Origin: Osmia lignaria lignaria
Lineage: Eukaryota; Arthropoda; Insecta; Hymenoptera; Megachilidae
Length of the DNA: 64,000 nt
Direction of reading: 5' to 3'
Assembly (NCBI RefSeq): GCF_051020975.1
Contig: NC_135044.1
Span: forward strand, 2,978,501-3,042,500
The notes below the pieces were generated by a model that made no database searches, was not told the origin of the DNA, and saw nothing but the letters and a program-made list of their open reading frames with translations. A program made the position numbers and the translations under genes. Below are positions 51,041-63,985 of this stretch, piece after piece; positions within the stretch are counted from its first letter, which is position 1, and each line of letters opens with the position of its first letter.

Positions 51041-51114
51041 ATGGCACCGATTGATGTCGCAGCGTTCAGGAATGCATGTTGCTCCTGAGCGCCGGGACAT
51101 CAATCGTGCCCCAT
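51041..51114 (+). ncRNA. Candidate microRNA precursor hairpin, unassigned family
   Basis: The 5' arm 51043-51071 pairs with the 3' arm 51083-51110 around an 11-base loop (51072-51082). Pairing runs AGGACTTGCG-like at the tip (51062-51071 with 51083-51092, one G-T wobble), then two isolated mismatches (51061/51093 and 51059/51095), then 11 uninterrupted pairs (51048-51058 with 51096-51106), a single bulged C at 51047 and four more pairs. Arms of this length, few bulges and a small loop match microRNA precursor geometry. Likely mature positions are about 51049-51070 or 51083-51104. I do not recognise either arm as a known insect microRNA. It could equally be transcribed from the minus strand, or be a short inverted-repeat element. 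A competing 8-bp pairing exists between GAGCAACA (51033-51040) and TGTTGCTC (51077-51084). Confidence 0.5.
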
Positions 51115-52281
51115 CTTAATGGTTTAATTTACGACTTCGCCTTATCCCGATCGGGATGCACCTGTTATCCAGGGCTCGAACGTGTTAACATGTTCGCTAC
51201 CACCCGAAAATCTTAAGGAACGCTCGTACGAGTTGTCCTGATTCTCAATAGAGAATTTTTGATCGTATTCGACGAACAGAAAAGAACTGCATCGCCCTTT
51301 TATACGACAGCGTTCACCGCGTGATGTCTGACAAAAGAGCACCAGCTGTGTGCGTGGAGGTCCGTGTAAAGAGAAACCTGGCCAATATAAATGGTAGCAA
51401 TGTAACGAAAATCTACTGTATTTGTTTTTTGGGAACGAGGGTATGCAGCAATGGAAAAATCTACCCATCGGTTGTGTCCTCCAAACATCAATTCCATGAA
51501 TTTTTAGAAATTTTCACACAGGTTATACACATTATTCTTCATAAAAAAAAATATAAGAATGAAAATTGATTTTCTTCGAGACTTACAGTAGAATAAACGT
51601 TCAACACATATGTACCACTCGCGGGGACCGTCGATGACTACAACGCCCTAAACGAGATTCTTAATTTCCTGACTGACAAATCGAAGACCATCCTGAATCG
51701 ATTCGGGTGGAAAGCAACCGAAACTGATTCATCAGCGTCCGCTATCTATGCGTATCCGTGAGGCGGAAGAGGTTAGTAGAAAAATCGCTCACGACTTAAA
51801 CGCATTACTCACGTAACCCGTGTTTCTCTCCGCGCCGGCGGACATTAGTCTGGGCTTAAATGTAGTTAGAAATCGCTCGAAATTACGTTATCCCTTAAAT
51901 CGTGGAGAACGCCGAGCAATGGACGGTTAACTTGGTAGCTGTGCACGAGCACGAGGAGATTGAGAGCGAGAGAGAAAAAAAGGAAGAATGAAACGAGGAG
52001 AAAAATAGGGAAAACCGAGGAAGCGAAGTGGGTAGAAAAGGTTTAGCAATTAACGGCCGGCATTGTTTTATGTATTTATTTACTTTTTACCATAGCAGTT
52101 TCGACCGGAAGTCCAACATGGCCGAGTAATCATGGCGTTGTTTTTCAGGCTGAACGCCAAACTGTTTATACATGTAGAAAAATTGATCTCGATTTACGAA
52201 CCTCTCCTACCGATCGATTCGTTTGATTGTTTGCCAGTCGATGGTTGTTTTGGTTCTGTACCGCTCTAACTTCGAACCTTT
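51115..52281. other. No gene seen
   Basis: Frames at 51142-51468 minus, 51300-51497 minus and 51321-51569 plus overlap one another and show no recognised content. A purine-rich segment lies at about 51.95-52.04 kb. Confidence 0.5.
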
Positions 52282-52313
52282 TTCGATCGGACGTTTCTCA
52301 ATGTCCGATTGAA
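52282..52313 (+). other. 11-bp stem-loop
   Basis: TTCGATCGGAC (52282-52292) pairs with GTCCGATTGAA (52303-52313), 11 pairs with one G-T wobble, around a 10-base loop. Outer bases pair only loosely. Too short for a confident RNA gene. Confidence 0.45.
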
Positions 52314-54781
52314 TTTGAACTTTTTGTCATTCTCTAATTTTGTGCACCGAAGTTAAGTATTCGCAACAGAAATAATTATACCAATCCTTTTTAGGTATAA
52401 ATTTGATCAAAACAGTAAGTTAGGACTTGGTGCAGTTTAGTTACAGATTTTTAAAATATTACCAGTGAAACTTTGCGATACAGGTTTGTTTTATGATACA
52501 AACGTGACTCCTTTGGCATTTTTGCGATTTAGAGTCTATTTGCCCATTTCATAGCACGTTTCTCAAGTTAGTTATTCATAGTCAGGTGAATTTGTCCTAA
52601 ATTGACCAGAATTTCCGACTTTAACTTTCTAATTAATTTTAACAAAACTTCGAGTGGTCGCAAAGGGGTAATTAATGTCAAACACATATAGCTAGAATTT
52701 CGTGAAGCGTAAATCTATTACTCATAACACGCATACGATAATTCGAAGTTGTTTATTAAATTAGAACATACTTCGAAAACAGACTGTGATGGAATTTTGA
52801 GTTGTACTAGCACGTACTATGCGGTGAGATCACTTCAGAGACTGACGATGGGTTATTATTCACTTCTAAATTAATAGATAACAAGGCACTTGTGAAAAAC
52901 AATTGAAAGCCAAGGAATGTGAATAAATAAATATTCAGAAGAAAATTAATTTTAAAATCTATATTCATGTCGTTATTACATCAAAATTAAGACTAAGCGT
53001 GAATTCTTCACTTTGATGATTAGGTGAAAGAACATAATTCCTTCTGGTTGTTTTTCTTCAAGTTAGTATCAAATCTTAATTAAAATTCACTGGCATTCAT
53101 TGGATCGTTAGTGAAGCTTAACGAGATCTTCCAAAGTAGTAACAGTCGAGTGACTGTAAAAGGAGCAAGATTCATAGGATGTTTTGACGTTCTAGGAACC
53201 AGTTTCAATTTGAAACTCGTCGTAGAAGTAGTCGAATCGCGATCTGAACTTTGAACCGGGTCAACTATAACTATTAACAGTAGTAAGCTCGATCCAGGAA
53301 CTTCCAGAGACTTTTCCACGTTCGCCCGACAATTTATGTCAACGTACATGAGAAATCGATGCTTCTCCGTGGAGAAAGCCTCGAGATCCTCGATGCCTTC
53401 TCCCCTCGCTTTACCCTCAGCAAATAACCGTATCGATTCTTGTGCCATCAGGTGACGCAAACGGATCGCTGGAGCTATTAAATGCCTTCGTCATTCCCTA
53501 CCAAGATTGTTCGCAACTAAACGCCCTAGTTGTACTAAATACTGGACAATAACTTGCTCTTTAATCGCGATCTATCGTTCCGTATTCTTGGCTCGTCTGA
53601 ACGTCACGGACAGGAGATTGCGAAGTTACTACTTAATGAACACGGAAAATGACGGATCAATAAAACCTCAGTACTAAGCCGAGTGTCACAGTTTTAGTAG
53701 TAAAATGATTAATTCACAAATTCCAATATAGTTGCAAGATAAATTAGAAATTTCAGCAAGGTTCTCTGGTTACTAATGGAAGTAGAAATAGAAAATCTAA
53801 TTTAGAGAAATCAAAATTAATGCAACATGGAGAGGCGGTTTTGAAAGCCGACTGTACAGTAGCGAGGACGGCAAGTCTCCCTAGAGAAAATGGCGACAGG
53901 GAAAAGAAACCCTGGTTTCGATACGATATTCGAGAATTACTACGCGTCTTATTTTAAGCGATCTCCAGAATATAATCATCCATATTCCGATATTCGAATT
54001 TAACATCGTAATGCAAATCTCATTGAACGTCCCAACAAAATTGCCTGAAATCTGAAGTGGAACTTAATAATAGAACGTAGTGAAGTTAAAAGCAGTAGAA
54101 AGCACATTTTTCAGACGACTAACGAGTAAAGTATAAAACGAACGTTAATCCTCGACGAGCGATTGAAGAAAAAGCAATTTACGCGTTTTATCGCCGGCTT
54201 AATTATAATTTTTAATATCAGCTACGATCGCCTCTCATTGCTCGAGCACTTTATCTCGCGTTCCTTCCACCGCCTCTCAGCACTTTCCTCTCCTCAATTT
54301 TTTTTTTTTCCATCCGCTTTATCAGCCCGGTTGAACACAGCATGGCACCAAGTTTTTATTAGTTTACGAACTCGAGTACGCGTGAAGTGGCGTCAAGACT
54401 CATTTTCTATAAACAAATTCGTAAGTAAGTACTTGCCTCCCTTTTACCCGTTGATGTAACAGCGACTCCGTAGAGTTTACAGAGTGCAAGAAGAACAAAA
54501 CTCGATCCCGTTTCTAAAATACAACGCGACGAAGCTCGTGAACAGTTCCGTTCTTATTATAGTAGATGTGAATATGTTGAAACGTTGGGTGTGATATTGA
54601 ATTAAGCCCCCACCCTCTCTAAACTCCTGGTAACTTTTCACCGTGAAAATGAAATTTCGCGACCCGCATGGAAACTTGTTACTTATTTGCCTAAACCTTT
54701 GTGCTACATGGGAAACACCTCTTGCCAAGTTAATGCACACGAATTAAGTGTATGTCCGAAGCTTGACGTTTCTCAACTCCC
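52314..54781. other. No gene seen
   Basis: AT-rich sequence with a T12 run at 54298-54309. The minus-strand frame 53080-53460 (126 codons) begins MRHLMAQESIRLFAEGKARG and looks moderately protein-like in its first half, but has no recognisable domain and no supporting splice structure. Confidence 0.45.
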
Positions 54782-55120
54782 ATGAAGCAACGAGGGAAAT
54801 TGTTGTTAGTTACCATATGTATGTTATTTCATTTTCTTACCACTTCTTATTTACGGCGCTCTAATATGTTCACTTGGGTGCAACGTAGGCTTCCTTTTAA
54901 TAAGAAAAAGTGTAAGAGAAGAAACCTAAGATTAGGTTCTTCAATGATCCTTCTTGGTTTCTGTCAAAACGTAAAAGGTAAAAAGCGCCAGATATCCAGT
55001 GAAAACGGCAATATACAAAAAGGTCCCATCGTTATCTATAATATTTCAGGATTACATTATACCCAACCTGCACGAAACATTACATTAATGCCATATGAAT
55101 TTCGTAAGACCGCAAGGTGA
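54782..55120 (+). CDS. Weak candidate small ORF with signal-peptide-like start
   Basis: An ATG-started frame of 112 codons. Residues 1-22 (starting MKQRGKLLLVTICMLFHF) look like a basic region followed by a hydrophobic core, as in a secreted protein. The rest is very basic and has an N-glycosylation-type NIT near residue 99. The start has C at -3, a poor Kozak context. No family is recognised and AT-rich DNA readily yields such hydrophobic runs, so chance is the leading alternative. Confidence 0.12.
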   Translation: MKQRGKLLLVTICMLFHFLTTSYLRRSNMFTWVQRRLPFNKKKCKRRNLRLGSSMILLGFCQNVKGKKRQISSENGNIQKGPIVIYNISGLHYTQPARNITLMPYEFRKTAR

Positions 55121-57048
55121 AGTTTTAAATTGGAGAAAGCAACGATCATAATCAGAATAATTACGATGATAGCGTGATGTAGAGGCCGTTTTCACTGCGG
55201 CGTTTAACGCGCTAACGTACCTTTGACGATTATTGATTTATCAGTAACTCAGTTGAATAATAAAAATTAAATGCGTTACAGTTAAGAGAAAATTGAAAGC
55301 AAGGTTTATCCCTTATAATCTTCAATTAATATTAGATCATAAAATGGTAGTACTTAACCATTTTACTTTCAAACAGTAAATAATATAAGAAATTTCTTCG
55401 ATTTTGCTAGCTGATTAAATTTATCTTTCTTTACGTTGAAAACCATTTTTATTCCGAACAGAAAAAATTTTATTTCGTAAAGTGTAAATGTAAAAAATGA
55501 AATGAATTCATGAAATTTAATTAAACTTTTTAAAACGATAATAATACTGAGATGATATGGTTACAATGTATCATCATCCTTTATGTTGGTTTCCATGTTC
55601 GTAATAAGAGTTTGAAATATTCAGGGTATGCGCGGTGTGCTTTATACGAATCTGAAATTTTTCATCCATTTTATGAGAAAGTTATTCTTCATTTGAGATT
55701 TTACCTCCTCGAAATTGTATTTATAAAAGCCATTGCCGTCAGAGATGTTTGAATATAATACAACAAACAAGTATAAACGAGCATAAATTAAATCACGTAC
55801 ATGCTGAATGATAAATTAAATTGAATTTTTATGCACGCATTGTACAACTTAAAAATACTAATAAATATTAAAAACGCTTTTTGTGTTTCAGGTAATCAAT
55901 CAAATGTATTCACGTTACTGAAGGCTTGTTCCGAGTAGAAAAGTCGTGGGGTTGAATATCTGCATCAGGTAATACTTTGTATTCAAATCGGTTCACCTGG
56001 AACCACTTTCCTGTTAAACATTTTCCCCTAAACAACCTTTCTATGTATGGTGCATCACACGTATGTACATGGATTTGCATATAGACACGTACGGATAGCG
56101 AGTCACGCAAATGGAACAATCTATAACTTGAATTTGATTCGAGATAGGGAAAAGTTAAGTAGCGAAGAAATGTCTATTCCTCTATAAACGGAAAATTGAC
56201 TCACCGATGCTTTTGCATTCTTACTGCATATTTCCTTCAAGAAACGAAGTACGATATTCGAATTTATACCGATGTCGGAATATATTTCTGTCCGACTGTA
56301 CCTAGGAATGAACAAATATCGTATCACGGTTCGAGTTACCATACGAAAGATATCTGTTCCGGTTACCGGTCAAGAATGGACAAGAGGGACATGGACTCGG
56401 ATATCCGAAGCTGAATCAAGAATAACAAGCAATTACACCGGAACAAATTAAAGGGCATACGGATGAGGTCAAAAACCACTGTACGTCGGCAGAGAAATTG
56501 AGTGGACAAAACTGGGCTTACATTTTAAACCGGGCACAAAAGCGGAATAATACAGGACGAAAATAGTGTGACCAGAATCCGTCAGCGCACCTCCAATTCG
56601 ATTCTCATTCAATTAACAACGGTGAAACAACGTTGAACGAGAGCTCTCGAATGGTTTGTTACTGCTTTTTTACGGTTAAACACGGCCCTATCACTGCAGA
56701 TTCATTTTACCCTGTCGACTCGTTGGTTAGCTGCGATAGGATTCGCAGAAAGCCCAACAAGATTATAGTTGTTCACTCAAATACGCACGGTATGGGGAAT
56801 TTCAGGGATTAATATAAAACATAGCTCGATATTTAGTAGACCTCGTTCGGAAATATTCAATTTCCTTTGTTCGAACTGAATTGTGTTAAAGTTAAAAGAA
56901 ATGAAGAAAATTGGTTAATGTTCCGATCCAAAGTTTTCGAATCGCGTTAAAGTTCAATGAACATCATTCCTTCCATATCTTCAAATCTTAGCTATCAACG
57001 TCAACAAAATTTTTCTCGATAAAAAAATGAAGGGAAAGAGACGATGCT
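55121..57048. other. No gene seen
   Basis: AT-rich; short frames at 55552-55752, 55910-56119 minus, 56121-56342 minus and 56196-56414 are unremarkable. No repeats or structured RNA noticed. Confidence 0.5.
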
Positions 57049-57276
57049 ATGAATGAGAAAAAAACAGACAGACCAGGCGTCGTTAGCACGCCCGAACAGT
57101 TCATCAAGCAGTGGATCGATCGAATTAACATCTCCTTGAATTCTTCTCTCCTTCAACAAACCATTCGATTACGCGATGATCGGCTGATAAGCGGAAATAT
57201 CTGGCGACAGCTTAATGAACATATCATAACGTCAACCCGACCGGTTGTCGACCAAGTGGGTTCGAGCACCGACTAA
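57049..57276 (+). CDS. Weak candidate small ORF, 75 codons, unidentified
   Basis: ATG with G at -3. The product has balanced composition, with a predicted amphipathic stretch starting STPEQFIKQWIDRINISLNS and few Phe/Lys-type AT-rich residues, unlike most frames here. It lies in a GC-richer patch. No domain is recognised, there is no upstream promoter I can identify, and single-exon 75-codon frames occur by chance at this scale. Confidence 0.18.
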   Translation: MNEKKTDRPGVVSTPEQFIKQWIDRINISLNSSLLQQTIRLRDDRLISGNIWRQLNEHIITSTRPVVDQVGSSTD

Positions 57277-59935
57277 CGCGAGTTTATATCGCTAAATCCA
57301 ATTATGCCTCCATTATGGCCCGTTCTGCACGGCTCTACGACTTCAAGGGACTAAGTTTCCTCGTAGTCCTGCTCGTAGATTTACTCATGACTTGATCGTT
57401 CTCCAAGACGTTCCAGGATCGCGTACCTCAAGCGTATACTATTGCTCCCTAACGCCTGAACAGTTTGCAAAGAGACTTCAACTATTACAAGACGTGGATA
57501 TTACGCAGCGAGATCACTGATTTTTTTCAACACTATGTAATATCACGTGACTTGTAACCTGGGCTTTCGTTACTTAAAAAGAAATATGGGAAAGAAGTTT
57601 CCCATCGATCACTTACCCCATCTGAGGTTTCCTTTCGCTTTCTCCTTAACTTCTCAGTCAGAGTTCTCCCAAAGCTAAAGGCAAATGCCTTCTGTACACT
57701 TACTCCTGACCAAGAGCAGTCAACATTACAGCCAAACTGTACACGAATGCGGCGGTGTATTTTCGTGACGACACGAAAGCAGATTGCCTACCTCTATTTA
57801 TTAGCTTTCCTGTAATTTGTAACTGCCCTGCGGGGAGGTGCAATTAAAATCACTACACGTACAAATTTCATGTCATCGAGTCAATGAAGCATCGACGAGT
57901 ATGAAATGTAAGTTGAATAACGATCGCCAAGCTACTGGAAAACCACGGGCGGCCTGGCCGCTTCAGCGAAGTAGCATCCCGAAAACGATTCGAGTTTAAT
58001 GAGACTTGGGAGTTCGAGTCACTCCTAGGTACCGTTCGGTAACGTTAAGTAAATTTATGGTGGTTATGAGGAGAAGCCGAACTCTGAACGCTCCAAGTCA
58101 ATTAAATGGAAAGGTAAACATGAAGTAACGACGCCCTTAAGAGAGGAACAATGAAGTACTTATGTTAGTATTTTTATGCGAGCACGAGAGTTAAGTACCG
58201 ACTGAGGAATCGATGAAAGTTTCCAATAAAAACGGCGATTTCTGGTTGCAATCACATTGGAAGAATTACTTCGATTGAGTTTAATTATTCGAGAAATTCG
58301 CGTAGAAAAGCTGCTTTCCTTCGATCAGAAGTTAATCCGACAAACTATTTTTCATCAGGGAATAATTGTGAAAGCGTGTACTATACATTATGGTAGGAAT
58401 ACGTTATCAGAAGTAAAATTAATCCATTTTTCCCGAATGGACGTTGTGGCGAAGAATAGAAGAACAGTACTATGGAATTACGCCAGAACACTATGAAAAT
58501 TTAATATTAAATACGCTGAAGCATGTTCAAACCATTATTAAAGCCAAGGCTTGTAGACAAAATGTTAATCTCACGATGAGAGCGTCTATTTATTGAAAAT
58601 AAGTTCTATGCACAACTAACCGTACAAAGGTAACTTATATTAAGCAAAATAATGATAATGATACGGATTTAATAATTCTACTCGAAAGCCGAAGCACTTT
58701 ATTTTCTAATGTTCTATGTTCAGAACTATTAGACGGGTCCATTAGAACTGAGAGAGGCAACTTCTTCTTCATAGAACATTATTTAACTTCTGAAACGAAA
58801 CGTTAAACGATTTACAAATGTCCCAGAACTAGGATTCAATTTATTACGTCAATGTTTTAATTGTTTCAGCACCGGAGAAATCAGAAAATCGATCGCACTC
58901 CCCCATTACTCAGCGGGAAATTGTTAAATTTCCTTTTATTTACGAAGAGTTCGTTGACGCTGCAACGACCAAAGCAGTCGGCAGTGAATTTAACAAATTT
59001 ACCAAGAAAATTACGCCAAGTTTATTGTATCGTGCCATTAAGGAGACATCTCATGAACTCTCCTTTCCTCTTTCCTTTCTCTTCCGTAGAAATTAAATCT
59101 GTTGTAAAACACTGTCGCGACAATTTACAACGTCAGTTAATCAGAATGATTCATTAAACAGACACGACACACTTAAGGACCTTTAGGCATATACTTGTTT
59201 CAATTCTCTCCCTCGTTTATTTATAGATCTTCCTTTAGGAAGATTAAGAGGATCATTTTAGCAACCACAACACCGGTGGCAGTTATTTTTTAAATCTTCA
59301 AATTTAATTAAATTTATTCCCTAACAAATAATCTTCATAGTATGAAAATAAGTGATAGTTCATGAAATTCAAATGAAATACGAACCCTCGTTTTATTTGA
59401 AGTGGCTCGGCAATTATCGACCGCCATCAGTCCTAAAATGTGATCGAGAGGAATTTAAAATGCAGTTAGGTTCTTCAATTAGTACCCACCCTTCGACAGA
59501 ACTTTACTTATTGCTTATTAGATTAGATTCTTACGGTGAAGGAGCAATTAAGGCTCAAGTGAAATATCGTTGTTCATTATGTCCATCGATATCTCCTTTA
59601 GCTGCACGCTATATGTTTACCGTGGTTTAATTTATGTACGATGCTTCCGCCGTAATTATGCGTTATAATTACCAAACAATTTAATGGAGTCCCAGTTTCA
59701 GGAATATTTCATCCTGAATATTTCTCTTCATCTTCATCCATCAAAAAGTTGCAATTTAAAAACATCGTTATTCTTCATGCGAACTGAAGGATCATTTTTG
59801 TCTTACATTGTTAAAATTCTACATTTAAAAAGATATATAATTGTATGAGATACTCTTATATTCATCTATTGTGTTTCGCGTTAATTACAATTTGTCGATT
59901 CGTAATTCTGCAACATGGATACAAAAGGTCATAGG
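57277..59935. other. No gene seen; GC-rich palindrome
   Basis: GCGGCCTGGCCGC (57949-57961) is a 13-base palindrome in a small GC-rich patch. Frames at 58257-58496, 58861-59157 and 59352-59630 show no recognisable domain; the 58861 frame follows a TGTTTCAG-like acceptor but its content is not informative. Confidence 0.45.
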
Positions 59936-59962
59936 CAGGACCGGATTAAGATTTCTGGGACC
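59936..59962 (+). mobile_element. hAT-like element end, second copy of the 26570-26596 repeat
   Basis: The 27 bases starting CAGGACCGGATTAAGATTTC match the reverse complement of 26570-26596 at 26 positions. The CAG start and an inward GGGACC block resemble hAT-type ends. No matching opposite end or 8-bp target duplication was found within several hundred bases to the right, so only one end is called. Confidence 0.6.
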
Positions 59963-62900
59963 ATGGGTCTTAGAGTTAAACTCCTGAGTAACTATATTTT
60001 CATCTCAGAAAAATAGTAGGATAATATTATTTCCACTTATTCGAGATTAATAACATTTTTGGTACGTTCCTCCGAAAAAAAAATATAAAAGAGAACGAAC
60101 TATCGGTACAGCTACAATCATGTTCATTGAAACCCATAAAAATATATGAGTGCACTGGAGGGAACGATGGAATGAATGCTTGGCGAACGGTTCTTTTTTC
60201 AAAATCGTACAATTTTCCAGGTAATTGCGGAGGATCGCGGAGCTCGAGAGAATGATTTTTCTTAAAGGCAATGGAAAACGAACGAGGGAGATGTTTCAAA
60301 CTCTTGGATCGCTATGCCAGCATTCATTTTGACGGTTTTCTTGTTCGCATAAAAATGTTGAGGAACTGAGGCGCACAGAATGTGGAACATGAAAACTGAA
60401 ATAATGCGGTCGATTCACGGGATACAATGGAAAATCATTTGAGATATGTGTAACTGAATTACACGCGGGGATAATGGAACACGGAACGGAATTTTCAGAT
60501 AATGAATTCAGAATGCATCGTGGAAAACAAACGTTTCAAAAAACGTACAATGGTAGATGTGCATGATATCCGAAGTTGTCCTAGTTTCTTACGCTTCTGT
60601 AATTTCGGTTGAAATACAAAAATAGTGAATGCGAAATTTTTTATTCGAAATGAAATTATGTCGCCTGTGTATTTAAAGAGTAACTTAATTATCTGATTCT
60701 TCATTCTAAAATCTATATTTTATACAATTCTACCTATGATCTTCATATATTTTTAGAATAATTCGTTATAAATCTGTTTGCAAATTCAGATATTGGAGAG
60801 TTTTAAAGTTACAAGTATAATCTGATTTGAAAAACTTCTCATTGAAGTTCTCGTGATCTCATTTCTGTTGATTTCGCTTGCAAAGAACCTTTGAGGAAGA
60901 AATCAGAACGTAAAAATAACTTTCGATGCATTTTTTATCCCGGAGATCGAACCTTCCGAACTATTGCACTTTCAAACTTTGGAATTACTTGTACCCTGAA
61001 TTTAGATGCTCGAAATCTTCTGAACGTGATGTTCTGTAAATTCGACCAGTTTATTTTAAATCGAGTATGGACGTGTCTGTACGAAAACGATGCTAATGTT
61101 CAAATTTATTTCATGCAAGAAATATGATTATTTTTTCCGATTCATTTTTCAAATATTTACGATTATCGCGAATTTAATCCTGTAATTTATACTTGCGTAA
61201 TCAGCAATCAAGTACGCGATACAAAATAGTGACAATAGAAAATCATTGGGACAATTTCCATGTCTTTTGTCCGCTCACGATTAGTTACGTCTATCCTGAT
61301 TACGGATCCGCCTTTAGATCTCTTGCAACATGCATGCTGTCGATACACGGGCTAAGGGGTGTGCATAATTTGAAGCGCAGAGGAGTGCAGCTCGTCCGCT
61401 TGAATCCGATTCCGTGGTCAGCTTATTCAAGCTTTGGTCACGCAATTGGAGACGGATCGGGCGTGCCAGTTGTTGTCAAGGAATTCTGATAATAGAGGCA
61501 AGCTTCAGAACGTACCGGAACGTACAACACACTGTCTGTTCAGAGGGAAATTCAGTATTGACGTAATTAGACTACACGCTACTAGACGTTTCACATGCTG
61601 CGACACCGTTTACTCGAGACAAACTGTAGCTGAGATTTAATATTGGCTACCTCGTATACTGAAGACAGTCTGTCCACAATTTCATCCTATCCAAATTAAA
61701 TTAATCCATCGAGACAACCTGCTCTGAATAATTTGTGGCTCCTTCGCGTGTTCAATCGATCCCGTCGACAGCCAATTAAAAAATGAATGCAACGTTCGTA
61801 TTTACATCAATAACCACTTCGAATATTAGAAGAATTATTACAACACAGAACTTGATATATAATTATATGAAATTGTATGTACTGCCTCAAATGGTGAATC
61901 AATTTCTGAAATGGATCCCACGTATTATGAGACTTCCTGTACGCGAGCAAAAATATCGTTGCTGAAATATTCATCATGCCGGAGCCCGTGGTCTCAGGAC
62001 AAATCAGGACAAACTCTTTCGTGTCATTCTCTATTCTCGGACGGCGCAATTCTAAAGATTTCGTACAGAATTTCAAAAGCCGAAGAATACGGCCGAACAA
62101 ACAAAGAACGGCTGAAAATGTATCTCGACGAGAACGTATTCGGGCGAAATGTAAAGCTACGCTCAGAAATGTGGAAACCTGCTTCTTCCCGAAGCGATGA
62201 TTAAGCATTTATCGTGACATTAACAGAGCAACATCGCATTTAAGAGTAAAAACGAAACAACCTGACGTTAAAGGTTACTCGAGTTCATCCGCAACACGCA
62301 ACGTGTCAAACAACATGATATATGTATAAAACCAGGCTGATCCTAATTGTGATGCCTCTTTGTTAAAAATCTAGTAGTTAGCTACTCGATCGATTGAAAA
62401 CATAATGAACGTTCATTCTGTTCAGTCACCTTTAAAAGAGAGAATTATTAAAGGTATGCGGCTGCATTTTTGTTACAATAAAATTGCAATGAACTGTTCG
62501 CCAATATTTTGATAAATGAAAAATTGAATATTTCAAGAAATTAGAAATGGTCACTGGTATCGGTAATGGCAGAAGTTCGACTAAAGTTGCGTTTGAATTT
62601 GAATCGCGCTATAAAGTTGATTGTTTCAGCACCAATTGTTCAAATTCTTTGATGTAAGTTTTCGTCAGATTCTAAAGAAAGATCAAAGCTTTAATAAGAC
62701 CACGTGTCTGGTGGTGCTATTTCACTTCGAACCTAACGACGACAAATTACAAATGAAAACGTGCACGGCATCCGTTAGAAGTTTGTCGAAGAGTTACGGA
62801 TAAGTTTGGATAAGTGGATCTACGCTTTGGTGGAAACGAGGAACGATACGGGGATAATACGGTGCTATATAGGTACCTACGTTGAAGAAGTAACGTAAAA

Positions 62901-63868
62901 GTACGACAGAAAGCTTGACGGTAACAACACGTACCAAGAAAAATTTGTTTGCACTTTATGAAAAGTTATCGTGATAAAGTTGCTGAAAAGACGATTCAAC
63001 TTTATTTTAATGATGTCGTACTGCTAGCTCAATACAGATACTATGAGTTGTTATATCAAAAGGTTAGAATTCAAGTCATTTTTCTTTAATTTATGTATTT
63101 AATATAGTATTAACTCAAATTATAACTCCAAACTTCTATAATTTAGATAGAAAATTAATATCTTTATGAGATCTGTATAATAAAAATAGAAGCTACATAT
63201 CTTTCTTTAAATATTGTAAACATTTAAAATGTCATACACTTTATTCTCAATAAATATTCTTTTCTGTAACGTAAACAAATAAATAAATTCTAGAAACTGT
63301 TAGATAGCTAGTGACATAATGAGCATTCCAATAATGATGCCAAATGAACATCGCTCTATCCCCATTCAGAGCTCTGAATCGTTTTCCCGCTGGACAATTT
63401 TGACCTATCGATCGGATCGTTAAGCAGTCTGTTGATCAGTGAGCAAATAGGTATTGTATTGTATAAGCAGCTGCGTAACATCCAAAGGAAATCCATCGCT
63501 GAATATTCAGTAATGAGCTTATTAATCAAATCCGTTTGATACGTAAGCGAAACTGCACTTGACGTGCAAGTTAATCTAGTAGGATAGTTTAGTGTATTTA
63601 GCTCCACTAATTATTGAATTAGCTGGTAGCGGAAAGATCACGATCCTATTAACGCAACTTTGCTATCGAACACTATAGTATCTTGTTATCAAGTTCCAAC
63701 AAGTTATATTTGCTACGAATTAAGATCATGAAGGGGTTGGAAGGGTAAGGGGATCTACCGTCCACTATGAATGGAACAGTGTACTCACCGAACAATGGGA
63801 TTGCATTTATTATGGAAAAGGCTAGTGGGTACCTTTAGTAGCTTATCAGAGAACTGGTAGCCTTTGTT
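59963..63868. other. No gene seen
   Basis: AT-rich sequence. Overlapping frames at 61807-62208 minus (133 codons), 61911-62204 and 61976-62200 plus occupy the same 300 bases on both strands and none is recognisable. A TTTCAG at about 62.63 kb resembles a splice acceptor, and the frame at 62621-62803 that spans it is uninformative. Confidence 0.5.
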
Positions 63869-63872
63869 TTAA

Positions 63873-63985
63873 CCCTTTACCACATGATCTTTCTTTTACT
63901 GAAAAATATATGACAGCTGTGCACAATTTCGTCAGTGATTTAAATTAATCATGTGTAAGAAATTAAAAAATTAAAAATTAAAAGT
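63873..63985 (+). mobile_element. Possible family B-like end at the window edge
   Basis: TTAA at 63869-63872 is followed by CCCTTTACCACATGATC, which recalls the family B end (CACTTTGACGACCGCG) only in its first seven bases. Any opposite end would lie beyond the window, so the call is tentative. Confidence 0.2.

Noticed and set aside
57949..57961. GCGGCCTGGCCGC as a hairpin
   Set aside because: A one-base loop cannot form a hairpin; at most a palindromic DNA site.
58008..58030. GGAGTTCGAGTCACTCC, tRNA T-arm-like
   Set aside because: The stem closes only with a nine-base loop and no other tRNA arms can be found.
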